A stretch of 64,000 bases of DNA from contig NZ_JAKILD010000003.1 in assembly GCF_023283825.1 (NCBI RefSeq), positions 186,001 to 250,000 of the forward strand, given 5' to 3'. This DNA comes from Shewanella olleyana. Lineage in GTDB: Bacteria; Pseudomonadota; Gammaproteobacteria; Enterobacterales; Shewanellaceae. The notes beneath the pieces were generated by a model that did not search any database, had not been told where the DNA came from, and saw nothing but the letters and a program-made list of their open reading frames with translations. A program made the translations under genes and the position numbers. Below, piece after piece: positions 27,271 to 35,486 of the stretch (positions within the stretch are counted from its first letter, which is position 1; each line of letters begins with the position of its first letter).

Positions 27271-27639
27271 TTATTGAACAGGTTTTACCTTTGGAGGGTT
27301 CTTTATTGAACGCTGAGGATTATCAATCTGAATATAAACCTCTTCACCTTGATAAGGGTATGGGCGATAAGCATTACCAGAGCAATTAAAGTAGCGGTAA
27401 GGTACTGCAATTGGCAAACAACCTACCGGTAATGCCTGTAATATTTGGATCTGCTGCTGCATCCGTAACATTTCTTGCCATTGATGATCTTGTTGCACTT
27501 GATCTCTTACTGCAAAAGCATCAAAAGGCTCAGAGGCCTTGCGGACCACCACTTTTCCAGCTTGAACCTCATTAACTGACAAGCTCAATATCAAAGCTGC
27601 CACACTAATTAAAACGGTTAACTTAACCAGCTTGCTCAT
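27271..27639 (-). CDS. Small exported protein, unknown function
   Basis: A 122-residue protein with a clear Sec signal peptide (MSKLVKLTVLISVAALILSL..., cleavage likely after VQA). The mature part is Gln-rich (QQQIQILQ) with two Cys (VGCLPIAVPYRYFNCSG) that could form a disulfide, then a Tyr/Pro-rich end. No family recognised. It lies downstream of the amtB terminator on the same strand, so it has its own promoter. Confidence 0.6.
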   Translation of the reverse strand: MSKLVKLTVLISVAALILSLSVNEVQAGKVVVRKASEPFDAFAVRDQVQQDHQWQEMLRMQQQIQILQALPVGCLPIAVPYRYFNCSGNAYRPYPYQGEEVYIQIDNPQRSIKNPPKVKPVQ

Positions 27640-27682
27640 ATTACAACCTACTCAATACCCCATTGAGCCATTATTATAACAA

Positions 27683-27712
27683 AAAAAGCAGAGCACTATG
27701 GCTCTGCTTTTT
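27683..27712 (-). terminator. amtB terminator
   Basis: Arms AAAAAGCAGAGC and GCTCTGCTTTTT with loop ACTATG, 28 bases after the amtB stop. Confidence 0.85.
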
Positions 27713-27739
27713 TAAGCATAATTCAAACTAAATCATTTA

Positions 27740-28990
27740 TTAACCAGCTGATTTAATTGAAACAAACTCTGGGTATGCATCGACACCACAATCTGATGAA
27801 TCCATACCGTTATACTCTTCTTCTTCTGTTACTCGAATACCAACAGTTGCTTTCAGTACAAACCAAACAGCAAATGAAGCAGCGAATACCCAAGCAAAGA
27901 TAACAAATGCACCATATAGTTGAGCACCAAAGTTAGCATCAGCGTTTGATAGAGGAACTAACATCAAACCTAGGAAACCACATACACCGTGAACTGAGAT
28001 GGCACCTACTGGGTCATCAATTTTAATACGGTCAAAAGCAACGATTGAGAAGATAACAACACCACCAGCTACAATACCTGTTACACCAGCCATCAATAAT
28101 GAAGGTGATAATGGGTCAGCAGTGATAGCAACTAGGCCTGCTAATGCACCATTTAAAATCATGGTCAAATCAGCTTTACCCCAAACAACCTTACACACGA
28201 TGAGCGCAGATACAGCACCAAAAGCAGCGGCAGAGTTTGTGTTTAAGAAAATCTTCGCGACTGCAGTAGCATTTTCTGCATCAGAAACGAGTAACTGAGA
28301 GCCACCGTTAAATCCAAACCAACCCATCCATAAAATGAACATACCTAACGTGGCCATAGGTAAGTTTGAACCTGGAATTGGGTTTACTGCACCATTTGCA
28401 CCATATTTACCTTTACGAGCTCCTAGTAGCAATACCCCAGCAATCGCAGCAGCGGCGCCCGCCATATGAACAATACCACTACCAGCAAAGTCAACAAAAC
28501 CTGCAGCAGAAAGGAAACCACCACCCCATGTCCAGTAACCTTCAATTGGATAGATAACAGCTGTCAAAACCACAGAGAAAAGTAAGAAAGACCAAAGTTT
28601 CATTCGCTCAGCAACAGCGCCAGATACAATTGACATAGCTGTAGCAACGAAGACTACTTGGAAAAAGAAGTCAGACTCAAGTGCATGATCAGCACCGTCT
28701 GCTTGTGAACCAATGAGTGAACCAAACGATGGCAACCACCCTGCTTCGACATTATCGACATACATGATGTTGTAACCAACCAATAAATACATCACACATG
28801 CAATTGAATATAAACATACGTTTTTAGTTAGAATTTCTGTGGTATTTTTTGAGCGGACTAAACCCGCTTCCAACATGGCAAAACCCGCTGCCATCCACAT
28901 AACTAAAGCACCCGAGATTAGAAAATAAAACGTATCTAATGCAAAGCGTAATTCAGTGACCGTTGTTCCTAACGCTGCTAACTCTTCCAT
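27740..28990 (-). CDS. amtB: Ammonium transporter
   Basis: Trimeric channel for ammonium uptake. The 416 residues form ~11 membrane helices; signatures include VAERMKLWSFLLFS, GSGIVHMAGAAAAIAG (first pore His) and GAISVHGVCGFLGLML (second pore His). I use ATG 28990, with GGGGGCTGG just upstream, since the longer GTG start (29026) would overlap glnK. The signal-like first helix begins directly, without a separate signal peptide. Cotranscribed with glnK, whose product blocks the channel under nitrogen excess. Confidence 0.92.
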   Translation of the reverse strand: MEELAALGTTVTELRFALDTFYFLISGALVMWMAAGFAMLEAGLVRSKNTTEILTKNVCLYSIACVMYLLVGYNIMYVDNVEAGWLPSFGSLIGSQADGADHALESDFFFQVVFVATAMSIVSGAVAERMKLWSFLLFSVVLTAVIYPIEGYWTWGGGFLSAAGFVDFAGSGIVHMAGAAAAIAGVLLLGARKGKYGANGAVNPIPGSNLPMATLGMFILWMGWFGFNGGSQLLVSDAENATAVAKIFLNTNSAAAFGAVSALIVCKVVWGKADLTMILNGALAGLVAITADPLSPSLLMAGVTGIVAGGVVIFSIVAFDRIKIDDPVGAISVHGVCGFLGLMLVPLSNADANFGAQLYGAFVIFAWVFAASFAVWFVLKATVGIRVTEEEEYNGMDSSDCGVDAYPEFVSIKSAG

Positions 28991-29000
28991 TCCAGCCCCC

Positions 29001-29339
29001 TTATAGTGCTTCGTTATCAAGTTCACCCGTACGGATACGGATTGCTTGTTCGAGATCAGTTACAAAAATTTTGCCATCACCAATTTTGCCGGTATGAGCT
29101 GCTGTAGTAATTGCTTCAAGTAATACGTCTAAATTTTCTGCTTTAGTGGCAATTTCTAATTTTACTTTAGGAAGAAAATCAACTTGATACTCTGCACCAC
29201 GATAAAGCTCTGTGTGACCTTTTTGACGACCAAAACCTTTTACTTCAGTTACAGTCATTCCTTCAATGCCCATTCCAGCAATTGCTTCTCGGACATCATC
29301 CAATTTAAACGGCTTGATGATAGCGCTGACGAGTTTCAT
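29001..29339 (-). CDS. glnK: Nitrogen regulatory protein P-II
   Basis: A 112-residue trimeric signal protein. The T-loop with the uridylylation Tyr reads GHTELYRGAEYQVDFLPK (Tyr ~51), and the ATP/2-oxoglutarate segments AHTGKIGDGKIFV and IRIRTGE are intact. Start ATG 29339 (MKLVSAIIKPFKL) has GGAGGT six bases upstream; four more residues from 29351 are not needed. Located 10 bases upstream of amtB, the universal glnK-amtB pairing. The uridylyl-removing partner GlnE pathway is represented by glnE at 35.5 kb. Confidence 0.94.
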   Translation of the reverse strand: MKLVSAIIKPFKLDDVREAIAGMGIEGMTVTEVKGFGRQKGHTELYRGAEYQVDFLPKVKLEIATKAENLDVLLEAITTAAHTGKIGDGKIFVTDLEQAIRIRTGELDNEAL

Positions 29340-29385
29340 CTCGACCTCCAAAAGTGTGATTGTTATATATTTGTTTGTAAATACA

Positions 29386-29404
29386 ATTCAATCATTAGGC
29401 CAAA
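29386..29404 (-). promoter_or_regulatory. Possible sigma-54 promoter for glnK-amtB
   Basis: On the minus strand TTGGC-N7-TTGA has the -24/-12 spacing of sigma-54 promoters (TGGC-N7-TTGC), with a GC to GA change in the -12 element. It is 47-65 bases upstream of glnK. The enzymes of this operon are commonly NtrC/sigma-54 controlled. Confidence 0.3.
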
Positions 29405-29700
29405 CTTGTAAACACCTGTTTTACAACAAATAAATTAAAAACAGTTATTAATAAAGCCAAATAAACGCACCAAAAAAGTGCAGCTCCATTTCGGTGCGCA
29501 CAAGATTAGCGCAGTCAGTTGAGGTTGGATTAGGGAAATTGTTAGAGTTAAATTAAAGGTTAAAAAAGTTTCTATATTCAATGAGCATTATTTTTTGCAT
29601 TGCTCAAAGCCCAAAGCCCAAAGAGAAATTCAGTTTAATTACTGTGAAATTTACGCTCACTATCAGTAAACGGGTCAAAATAAGACCGCTACACAGGGCT
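29405..29700. other. Intergenic stretch upstream of glnK
   Basis: AT-rich DNA between the glnK promoter and the repeat pair. No ORF, hairpin terminator or RNA gene that I can support. Confidence 0.4.
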
Positions 29701-29865
29701 TATACCAATCGGAATAAATAAGTGAGCAGATATTGCGTAGGAAAAAGCGCTTAGAACAAGGCAGGAATTGAAGCTAGCTAGTTGCTCTGCCTACAAATTT
29801 TTTAACGACGTTATAAGCGATTTTAACCAGTAAGAATGAGCATATTCTTATGCTGATTGGTATTA
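29701..29865. repeat. MITE-like element, copy 1
   Basis: A ~164-bp non-coding element starting TATACCAATC and ending GATTGGTATTA, so its ends are an inverted repeat. Internal landmarks are TTAGAACAAGGCA and TTAACGACGTTATAAGCG, plus the near-palindrome AGAATGAGCATATTCT. The second copy follows immediately, sharing a few bases at the junction. Confidence 0.85.
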
Positions 29866-30027
29866 TACCAATAGGGATAAATAAGTGAGCAGATATTGCG
29901 TTGGAAAAACCGCTTAGAACAAGGCAGGAATTGCAGCTAGCTAGTTGCTCTACCTACAAAATTTCTAACGACGTTATAAGCGATTTTAACCAGTAAGAAT
30001 GAGCATATTCTTCTGCTGATTGGTATT
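29864..30027. repeat. MITE-like element, copy 2 (tandem)
   Basis: Nearly identical to copy 1, in the same orientation, with scattered single-base changes (for example GGAATAAATAAG against GGGATAAATAAG, and GAAGCTAGC against GCAGCTAGC). Ends are again ATACCAAT and ATTGGTAT. Confidence 0.85.
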
Positions 30028-30051
30028 AAATTCATAAGCGTTTTAGTCAAT

Positions 30052-30076
30052 AAAAAGGCCCTCATATTGAGGGCCT
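30052..30076 (-). terminator. Terminator of the bactofilin gene
   Basis: Arms AGGCCCTCA and TGAGGGCCT with loop TAT, followed on the minus strand by TTTTTA. Confidence 0.8.
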
Positions 30077-30151
30077 ATAACGATTTTGTTGGCTTACTAA
30101 CTTTACCTTAAACGCACTGCAGTGCTCAGGCTAATGAATCAGCTCAAGTAA

Positions 30152-31480
30152 TTAAAGGTTACCTGTAGAAGGCTCTTCAATCTCATCTGATGGCTCAGCT
30201 AATTCAGTGCGATCTTCAGCTAGTAAATCTGCCAATAAGCTATCGACATTTGTTTTATCGACCACTTCAGCTTCTGTAGCAGCTTCCGATGATACGATAA
30301 CTTCGTCAGCTTCAGCGGCAATATCCGCAACTATTTCAGCTTCTAGCTCTTCGCCAGTCTGTTCAAGTTCGGCTAATAAAGCTTGTTGTTCACCTAATAC
30401 TGAATCAACGACTTCGTCAGTTTCAACACTAGATTCGGCTACAGTAGCTTCATCTAATTGAGCTAATGCTGTTTCGGCAACGACCACTTCAGCGGTTTCT
30501 GGACTTGCCATTTCAACCACCTCTGCAACGACAACACCTTTAACTGCTGGTTCAGATGTTACCTTTTCAGATGCCGGTTGATTGAATTGCGCCATTAGGT
30601 CTTCTGTCAATTCTGGCTTCATAACAACGACACCTGCTGCGGCAGCTAATACAACGCCAGCAATAACAAACTTAGTTCCTGAACCAGACTTTTTCTCTTG
30701 TGCTTTCTCAGCAGCAGCTTTCGCAGCTAATTGGGCTTGAGGGTTAGGTTGAGGCTTTATTTCTAGCTTAGATTTTGGCTTTGAAGCAGCTTCTGCTTCA
30801 TTGCTTTGCACTGGCGCGGTACGTCTTTCTTGCGTCGCGACAGGCTTTGGCTCTGCTTTTATAACAGGTTCATTCGTCTGAATATCAGCCTGTAAATTAT
30901 CTCTAATATCAGAGATAGGCTCTGGCTTTATTTCTGGTTTAATCTCAGTTTTCACTTGAGGAGTGTCAACCGCAACGTTAGTCATTGGCTCAGCCATGAC
31001 ATTAACATTGCTCACTTTTGCAGCCTGAGCTATCGGCGCCTCTGCAATAGGCGCTTCAGCCTTTGGGGAGGCGTACGCCGGTTCATCATTATATGGTGCA
31101 CTAAAGGCAGCAACAGCTTGTTCATCTGCTGCTAGTTCAGGTAAAACACCTTGCTCAGGTCCTTTGGTTCTTGCACCTAAGAACTGACCACCATCATAGA
31201 TTTCCATCTTATGACTTGAAACATCACCTTCAACCACACCAGAGCTTACGATAACGAGACTATTACAGTGTAGAGAACCTTTAAATACTCCACAAACGCG
31301 CAGTTCTTGACAGTAAAGTTCACCGTCAATTTCGCCACCTACTTCAATTTTAACTTGGTCTGTTGAACGAATAACACCTTTGACTTGACCAGCAATCAAA
31401 GCAGGCCCTTTTACTGTCATTTCCCCATCCAGTGAAGTTTCGGGACCAATAAAAGTCACCCCGTTTCCTTTGTTATTCAT
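30152..31480 (-). CDS. Bactofilin-domain membrane protein with long acidic tail
   Basis: Residues ~10-105 are a bactofilin (cytoskeletal beta-helix) domain: TFIGPETSLDGEMTVKGPAL, GQVKGVIRSTDQVKIEVGGEI and a run of Val/Gly turns. A Pro/Lys/Glu linker with EIKPEIKPEP and APIAEAPIAQA repeats follows, then one membrane helix near 275-292 (FVIAGVVLAAAAGVVVM), then a ~150-residue Glu/Ala/Val-rich C-terminus that should be outside the membrane. Ordinary bactofilins are ~150-200 residues with no membrane helix. This build suggests a cytoplasmic polymer tied to the envelope. Single gene. Domain call firm, role unknown. Confidence 0.75.
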   Translation of the reverse strand: MNNKGNGVTFIGPETSLDGEMTVKGPALIAGQVKGVIRSTDQVKIEVGGEIDGELYCQELRVCGVFKGSLHCNSLVIVSSGVVEGDVSSHKMEIYDGGQFLGARTKGPEQGVLPELAADEQAVAAFSAPYNDEPAYASPKAEAPIAEAPIAQAAKVSNVNVMAEPMTNVAVDTPQVKTEIKPEIKPEPISDIRDNLQADIQTNEPVIKAEPKPVATQERRTAPVQSNEAEAASKPKSKLEIKPQPNPQAQLAAKAAAEKAQEKKSGSGTKFVIAGVVLAAAAGVVVMKPELTEDLMAQFNQPASEKVTSEPAVKGVVVAEVVEMASPETAEVVVAETALAQLDEATVAESSVETDEVVDSVLGEQQALLAELEQTGEELEAEIVADIAAEADEVIVSSEAATEAEVVDKTNVDSLLADLLAEDRTELAEPSDEIEEPSTGNL

Positions 31481-31709
31481 ACCCAGCAGTATCCTTCTTA
31501 TTATAAATTTTCGACTTATAGTAAACTAACTAAATAAAAACAACAATAACATTGCGTTTACAATCCATTCGCCTGCCAATCCACGTAAATTTATCTAATC
31601 CATTAATAACTTCAGTGTTTTCTAATTATATGTAATAATCTGTATCTGCTAGATTTGCAGACTATTGTTAAGGACTTCAATAGTTGATTGTTATAAACAA
31701 GGACGTAAG

Positions 31710-32330
31710 ATGATTTTATCGGATATTTTCTTAGGTGATATACCTGAGCCTTTGACGCAACAACTCTGTCAAATTACTGAGCTACTTAAGTGTAATACCA
31801 TCAGCCATGACCCTCTTGATTTCCATTGGCAACAGGCTGATCAGCACAAAAAAATTCTCCTGCACTTTGTTGATGATCCGAAACAACACATCCCTAACTT
31901 ATCGACAGAACTTATCTCTGAAGGTAAGCACCTCGCTTTTTGCTCAAGCTTGAACTCAGATACAGAAACATTACTCATAGCTAATGGTTTTCATGGCGGC
32001 CTTTCCGTAAGCGCATCCATTATCGAAATCATTGAAGCACTAAAGAATATCGATAATAATAAGCTCTATTTCAGCCATGATGCGATGTCGCATTATATTC
32101 AATCTCGTAAACGCCAGCCTATTACGCAACGTCAAACAGAGTTACTGTCGTTAACAACTAAAAAAGAACAACAAGTATTATCTCTGGTTTGCCAGGGCTT
32201 ATCTAATGAGCAAATTGCCGCTCATTTAAGTATTTCAATCAACACAGTCAAAATGCATATCCAAAATATTTTCAAAAAAACCAAAGTTTCTAGTCGAGGC
32301 CAACTGTCTTACGTATTCACTCAAGTGTGA
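31710..32330 (+). CDS. LuxR-type transcription regulator, CsgD-like
   Basis: A 206-residue protein with a C-terminal LuxR helix-turn-helix: LTTKKEQQVLSLVCQGLSNE, then QIAAHLSISINTVKMHIQNIFKKTKV. The N-terminal ~130 residues lack the acidic pocket of a receiver domain, so it may be an atypical or non-phosphorylated receiver, as in CsgD. I use ATG 31710 with AAGGACG six bases upstream; an earlier ATG-type start at 31665 has no such site. Alone upstream of the ZapE-like gene; targets unknown. Confidence 0.75.
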   Translation: MILSDIFLGDIPEPLTQQLCQITELLKCNTISHDPLDFHWQQADQHKKILLHFVDDPKQHIPNLSTELISEGKHLAFCSSLNSDTETLLIANGFHGGLSVSASIIEIIEALKNIDNNKLYFSHDAMSHYIQSRKRQPITQRQTELLSLTTKKEQQVLSLVCQGLSNEQIAAHLSISINTVKMHIQNIFKKTKVSSRGQLSYVFTQV

Positions 32331-32434
32331 AGGTACAAGTCAATATCTGAAAATAAATTGACGCTATAAGCCCATTTAATTACTGATATACTTTGATATA
32401 TTAAACGACCAATAAGCTTTTGAGTGGCTGTAGC

Positions 32435-33634
32435 GTGACAACTAATCTATTACATTTATATCGCGATAAAATAGTGCAGTCGAAGTCAGGCGCACTCGAT
32501 CCCACTCAGCAAGTGTTAGTCGACGATCCAGCCCAAGCACACGCACTAAAACTGCTTAACCAGTTATTCAACGAACTGAATCTCCAACACTCAGTCGATG
32601 CTGACTCGACTTCAGCTGATAAAGTAATAAATCAAGCAAACCATACCATCGGCGTTTATCTCTGGGGAGATGTGGGCCGCGGTAAAACCTTTCTGATGGA
32701 CTTGTTCTACTCAAACCTCATTACTGACCGTAAGCTGAGATTACATTTTCATCGATTTATGGCCGAAGTGCATCATCAACTAAACACCAGTAAAGGTGTT
32801 AGTGATCCATTAGTTCATATTGCTCACTTATATGCAGAGCAATATCAAATAATTTGTTTTGATGAGTTCTTTGTCTCTGATATAGGCGATGCCATTATAC
32901 TAGGGCGCTTATTTGAGCACTTGTTTAGTCATGGCGTTATACTCGTTGCCACCTCTAATATTGAAGTGAATCGGCTTTATGAAGGTGGATTACAAAGGGA
33001 ACGATTTTTACCCTTTATCGATTTGTTCAAAAAGCAGGTACAGGAAGTTGAACTTAGTGGCGAGATTGACCACCGCATCAATCAACAAGCGAGTTCAACT
33101 CGTTGCGAGCAAATATCTCTTAACCCTTCAATGGATCATGAAAACTTCATCGCACTCGCAGGGCGTCACTATCCACACCAAGCAGCGGTATGCACAACAC
33201 ATAATCACATCAGTATCTGTAACCGCTCGATACCCTACCAGGCTATGGTCAACAAGCTTATTTGGTTTAATTTTGAGGACATCTGTGACGGACCAAGATC
33301 CCAACTAGATTACATAGAAATTGCGAGTTCATTTGATCATGTCGTAGTGGATGAAGTACCACAACTTGGTGGCGAAGTGAGGTCATGGATTAAGGCGCGT
33401 GGAACTGAGGATGCTGCTGTTGGAACTAAAACGGGCGAGAGACAACTCAATTATGCAACCAATGATGATCCTGCAAGACGCTTCATTAGCTTAGTCGATG
33501 AGCTTTATGATCAAAAAGTATCACTCACCGTTTGCTCAATCTTTAATATAGATGAGCTTTATACTGGCGGCGCTCTTTCCTTCGAATTTCGCAGAACCAT
33601 TAGCCGTTTAATAGAAATGAAACGTTGGGACTAG
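32435..33634 (+). CDS. zapE: ZapE/AFG1-like ATPase
   Basis: A ~399-residue P-loop ATPase. Walker A is LWGDVGRGKTFLMDLFY near 75-90, followed by LRLHFHRFMAEVHH and Walker B IICFDEFFVSDIGDA, all diagnostic of AFG1/ZapE (the ATPase that acts on the Z-ring late in division in E. coli). The C-terminal part (DDPARRFISLVDELYDQ, LSFEFRRTISRLIEM) is also typical. GTG 32435 is a likely start; TTG 32420 gives five more residues. Compared with E. coli ZapE it has a longer middle region. A second zapE could exist elsewhere in the genome. Confidence 0.8.
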   Translation: MTTNLLHLYRDKIVQSKSGALDPTQQVLVDDPAQAHALKLLNQLFNELNLQHSVDADSTSADKVINQANHTIGVYLWGDVGRGKTFLMDLFYSNLITDRKLRLHFHRFMAEVHHQLNTSKGVSDPLVHIAHLYAEQYQIICFDEFFVSDIGDAIILGRLFEHLFSHGVILVATSNIEVNRLYEGGLQRERFLPFIDLFKKQVQEVELSGEIDHRINQQASSTRCEQISLNPSMDHENFIALAGRHYPHQAAVCTTHNHISICNRSIPYQAMVNKLIWFNFEDICDGPRSQLDYIEIASSFDHVVVDEVPQLGGEVRSWIKARGTEDAAVGTKTGERQLNYATNDDPARRFISLVDELYDQKVSLTVCSIFNIDELYTGGALSFEFRRTISRLIEMKRWD

Positions 33635-33683
33635 CTCACTATCATCCTTGTCAGATAACCTACCGCCTAGCTAAAGAAATTCA

Positions 33684-33735
33684 CTCTAGCTACTTACTCT
33701 AGCAATTAACTATAGTGACTTACTCTAGTCACTTA
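33684..33735. repeat. Four imperfect copies of a 13-bp tandem repeat
   Basis: CTCTAGCTACTTA, CTCTAGCAATTAA, CTATAGTGACTTA and CTCTAGTCACTTA follow without gaps, 50 bases after the zapE stop and before the convergent DUF3081-like gene. Confidence 0.75.
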
Positions 33736-33773
33736 GTCCCTATCAAAGTGACTTGAAAGTAGCTTGTTAACCT

Positions 33774-34055
33774 TTATTGAACAGTATGATTAATCACTTC
33801 ACTGAAACGACGCATAAAATTCTCAAAGGCTTCATTATCAGGATAATCGAATTGGTATTTATTATGGAAATAGATATTAAGGGAAGTACGTCCATCACTA
33901 AGCGTAATAGTGTAGCCATCATAACCCGTTTCAGCGTGTAAGCCACACAGTTGGTAAGTCGAGTTATAGCCGCTTTCACTCGAATGCTTTTCACCAAATT
34001 CAGTTATTTTATTAAACACTTTCAGTGCTTGATAAATATCTATGGCGTTTTTCAT
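33774..34055 (-). CDS. Small DUF3081-like protein
   Basis: A 93-residue soluble protein. HAETGYDGYTITLSDGRTSL and NIYFHNKYQFDYPDNEAFENF read like DUF3081, a small family of unknown role in marine gammaproteobacteria (family assignment by recollection, moderate certainty). The ATG has a GGAG-like site (AGGAGTC) upstream. Single gene. Confidence 0.55.
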   Translation of the reverse strand: MKNAIDIYQALKVFNKITEFGEKHSSESGYNSTYQLCGLHAETGYDGYTITLSDGRTSLNIYFHNKYQFDYPDNEAFENFMRRFSEVINHTVQ

Positions 34056-34253
34056 GGGACGACTCCTGACTGAATGCAGACCAATAATAGTTAATTAATA
34101 TTAGTCATTAATACGAGTAATGATTTTACGCCTAAAGCGCTTAATAAGATCACCTCGTTATGTGATTATTCAGTCTAAGCTAGCGACAAAAGATAACAGT
34201 GATAAAGCGCTGAATTTTGCCAACATAATGGTCAATTTGTGTATCAATTTGCT

Positions 34254-35222
34254 TCAGCGACCATCGTGATGTCGCGCTTTTACCTGGTACATTGCTTGGT
34301 CTGCTAACTCTAAATATTGAGTAACATTCAATTTTTGTTTGGCATTTCTTGACGCTAAACCGACACTGTAAGCCAACTCAAAAGGTTCGTTACTAGTATC
34401 ATTGTGTTTTTTAAGCGCACGTTTAAAACGTTCAAGAGCAAAAGTGACATGACCATCATTGCATTCACAAAATAACACTAAAAATTCATCACCGCCAAAA
34501 CGGGCAATTACATCAGAATCTCTAAACTCTTGAGTTAATAAGTTTGCGAAAGCTTTTAACGCTCTATCGCCTGCATCATGCCCATGATTATCATTAATTT
34601 GTTTGAAGTAATCCAAATCAAAAAACACTAAACAACTGCCAACCTCATTTCGATCCCAAGTTGATATCGCTTGATTGGCTAACACTTCAAAACCACGTCG
34701 ATTTGAAATTCCCGTTAGTTCATCCAACGTCGTTTGCTGTATAGAGACTAATTCAGACACCACCATTTCGGCTAAATCTTTAAGTGCAATTTTATCATCG
34801 TGGCTAAATTCACGTGGTTTATCATCAATGATACACAATGTTCCCACACGCATACCGTTCGGCATTGTGAGAGGATGACCAGTGTAAAAACGAATATGAG
34901 GTGCTTCTGTCACCAAAGGGTTGTCAGAAAACCGTTCATCTTTGGAGGCGTCATTAATAACAAACGGTCCTTCATGATGAATGGCATGACCACAAAATGA
35001 AATATCTCGAGGAGTTTCACTGGCAACTAGGCCTTGGCAGGATTTAAACCATTGGCGATTTTCATCAACCAAACTCACTAAACAAATTGAAACTGAAAAT
35101 AGTCGTTTTGCTAAACGAGTAATACGATCAAAGCGCTCTTCAGCAGCGGTATCTAATACGTTTAAATTTCTCAGTGTCTGTAAGCGCGCTTCTTCATTGT
35201 CGTGTATAGGTGCAGTTAACAT
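34254..35222 (-). CDS. GAF-GGDEF diguanylate cyclase
   Basis: A 322-residue soluble protein. Residues ~15-155 form a GAF domain (FSVSICLVSLVDENRQWF, ISFCGHAIHHEGPFVINDAS, FYTGHPLTMPNGMRVGTLC). Residues ~160-320 form a GGDEF domain with the intact catalytic motif ARFGGDEFLVLF near 240 and the nucleotide-contact segment DYFKQINDNHGHDAGDRAL. No inhibitory RxxD five residues before the motif is seen (the residues there read RDSDV, so an RxxD remains possible: FRDSDVIARF). It should make c-di-GMP; the GAF ligand is unknown. Single gene. Confidence 0.85.
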   Translation of the reverse strand: MLTAPIHDNEEARLQTLRNLNVLDTAAEERFDRITRLAKRLFSVSICLVSLVDENRQWFKSCQGLVASETPRDISFCGHAIHHEGPFVINDASKDERFSDNPLVTEAPHIRFYTGHPLTMPNGMRVGTLCIIDDKPREFSHDDKIALKDLAEMVVSELVSIQQTTLDELTGISNRRGFEVLANQAISTWDRNEVGSCLVFFDLDYFKQINDNHGHDAGDRALKAFANLLTQEFRDSDVIARFGGDEFLVLFCECNDGHVTFALERFKRALKKHNDTSNEPFELAYSVGLASRNAKQKLNVTQYLELADQAMYQVKARHHDGR

Positions 35223-35486
35223 ATTCCCAGCCCAAAGTTACTAAGGATCATTTTCTTATTTTTTATTGTTAACAGTAGCTTAACAAATAATCATTAGATA
35301 AGTTACTGATTAATACTCAGAATAGCAGTTTAAAATTAACTCTGTTGATAATATCTGCATTTATTTATATGCAATCAACCTAACTTTACTCATTTATTTA
35401 TCTATAATGGGCCAAATAACCAACTAAGTAAATTGCGCAAAACCTAAGTTACATCTTGCTATTTAAAGCTATGTTGAATTAAAGCT

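Noticed and set aside
29386..29404. Firm sigma-54 promoter for glnK
   Set aside because: Kept only as a low-confidence site because the -12 GC is changed to GA and no NtrC sites were found.
30207..30461. Plus-strand ORF opposite the bactofilin tail
   Set aside because: A Ser/Thr-rich antisense reading of Glu/Ala codons, no ribosome site.
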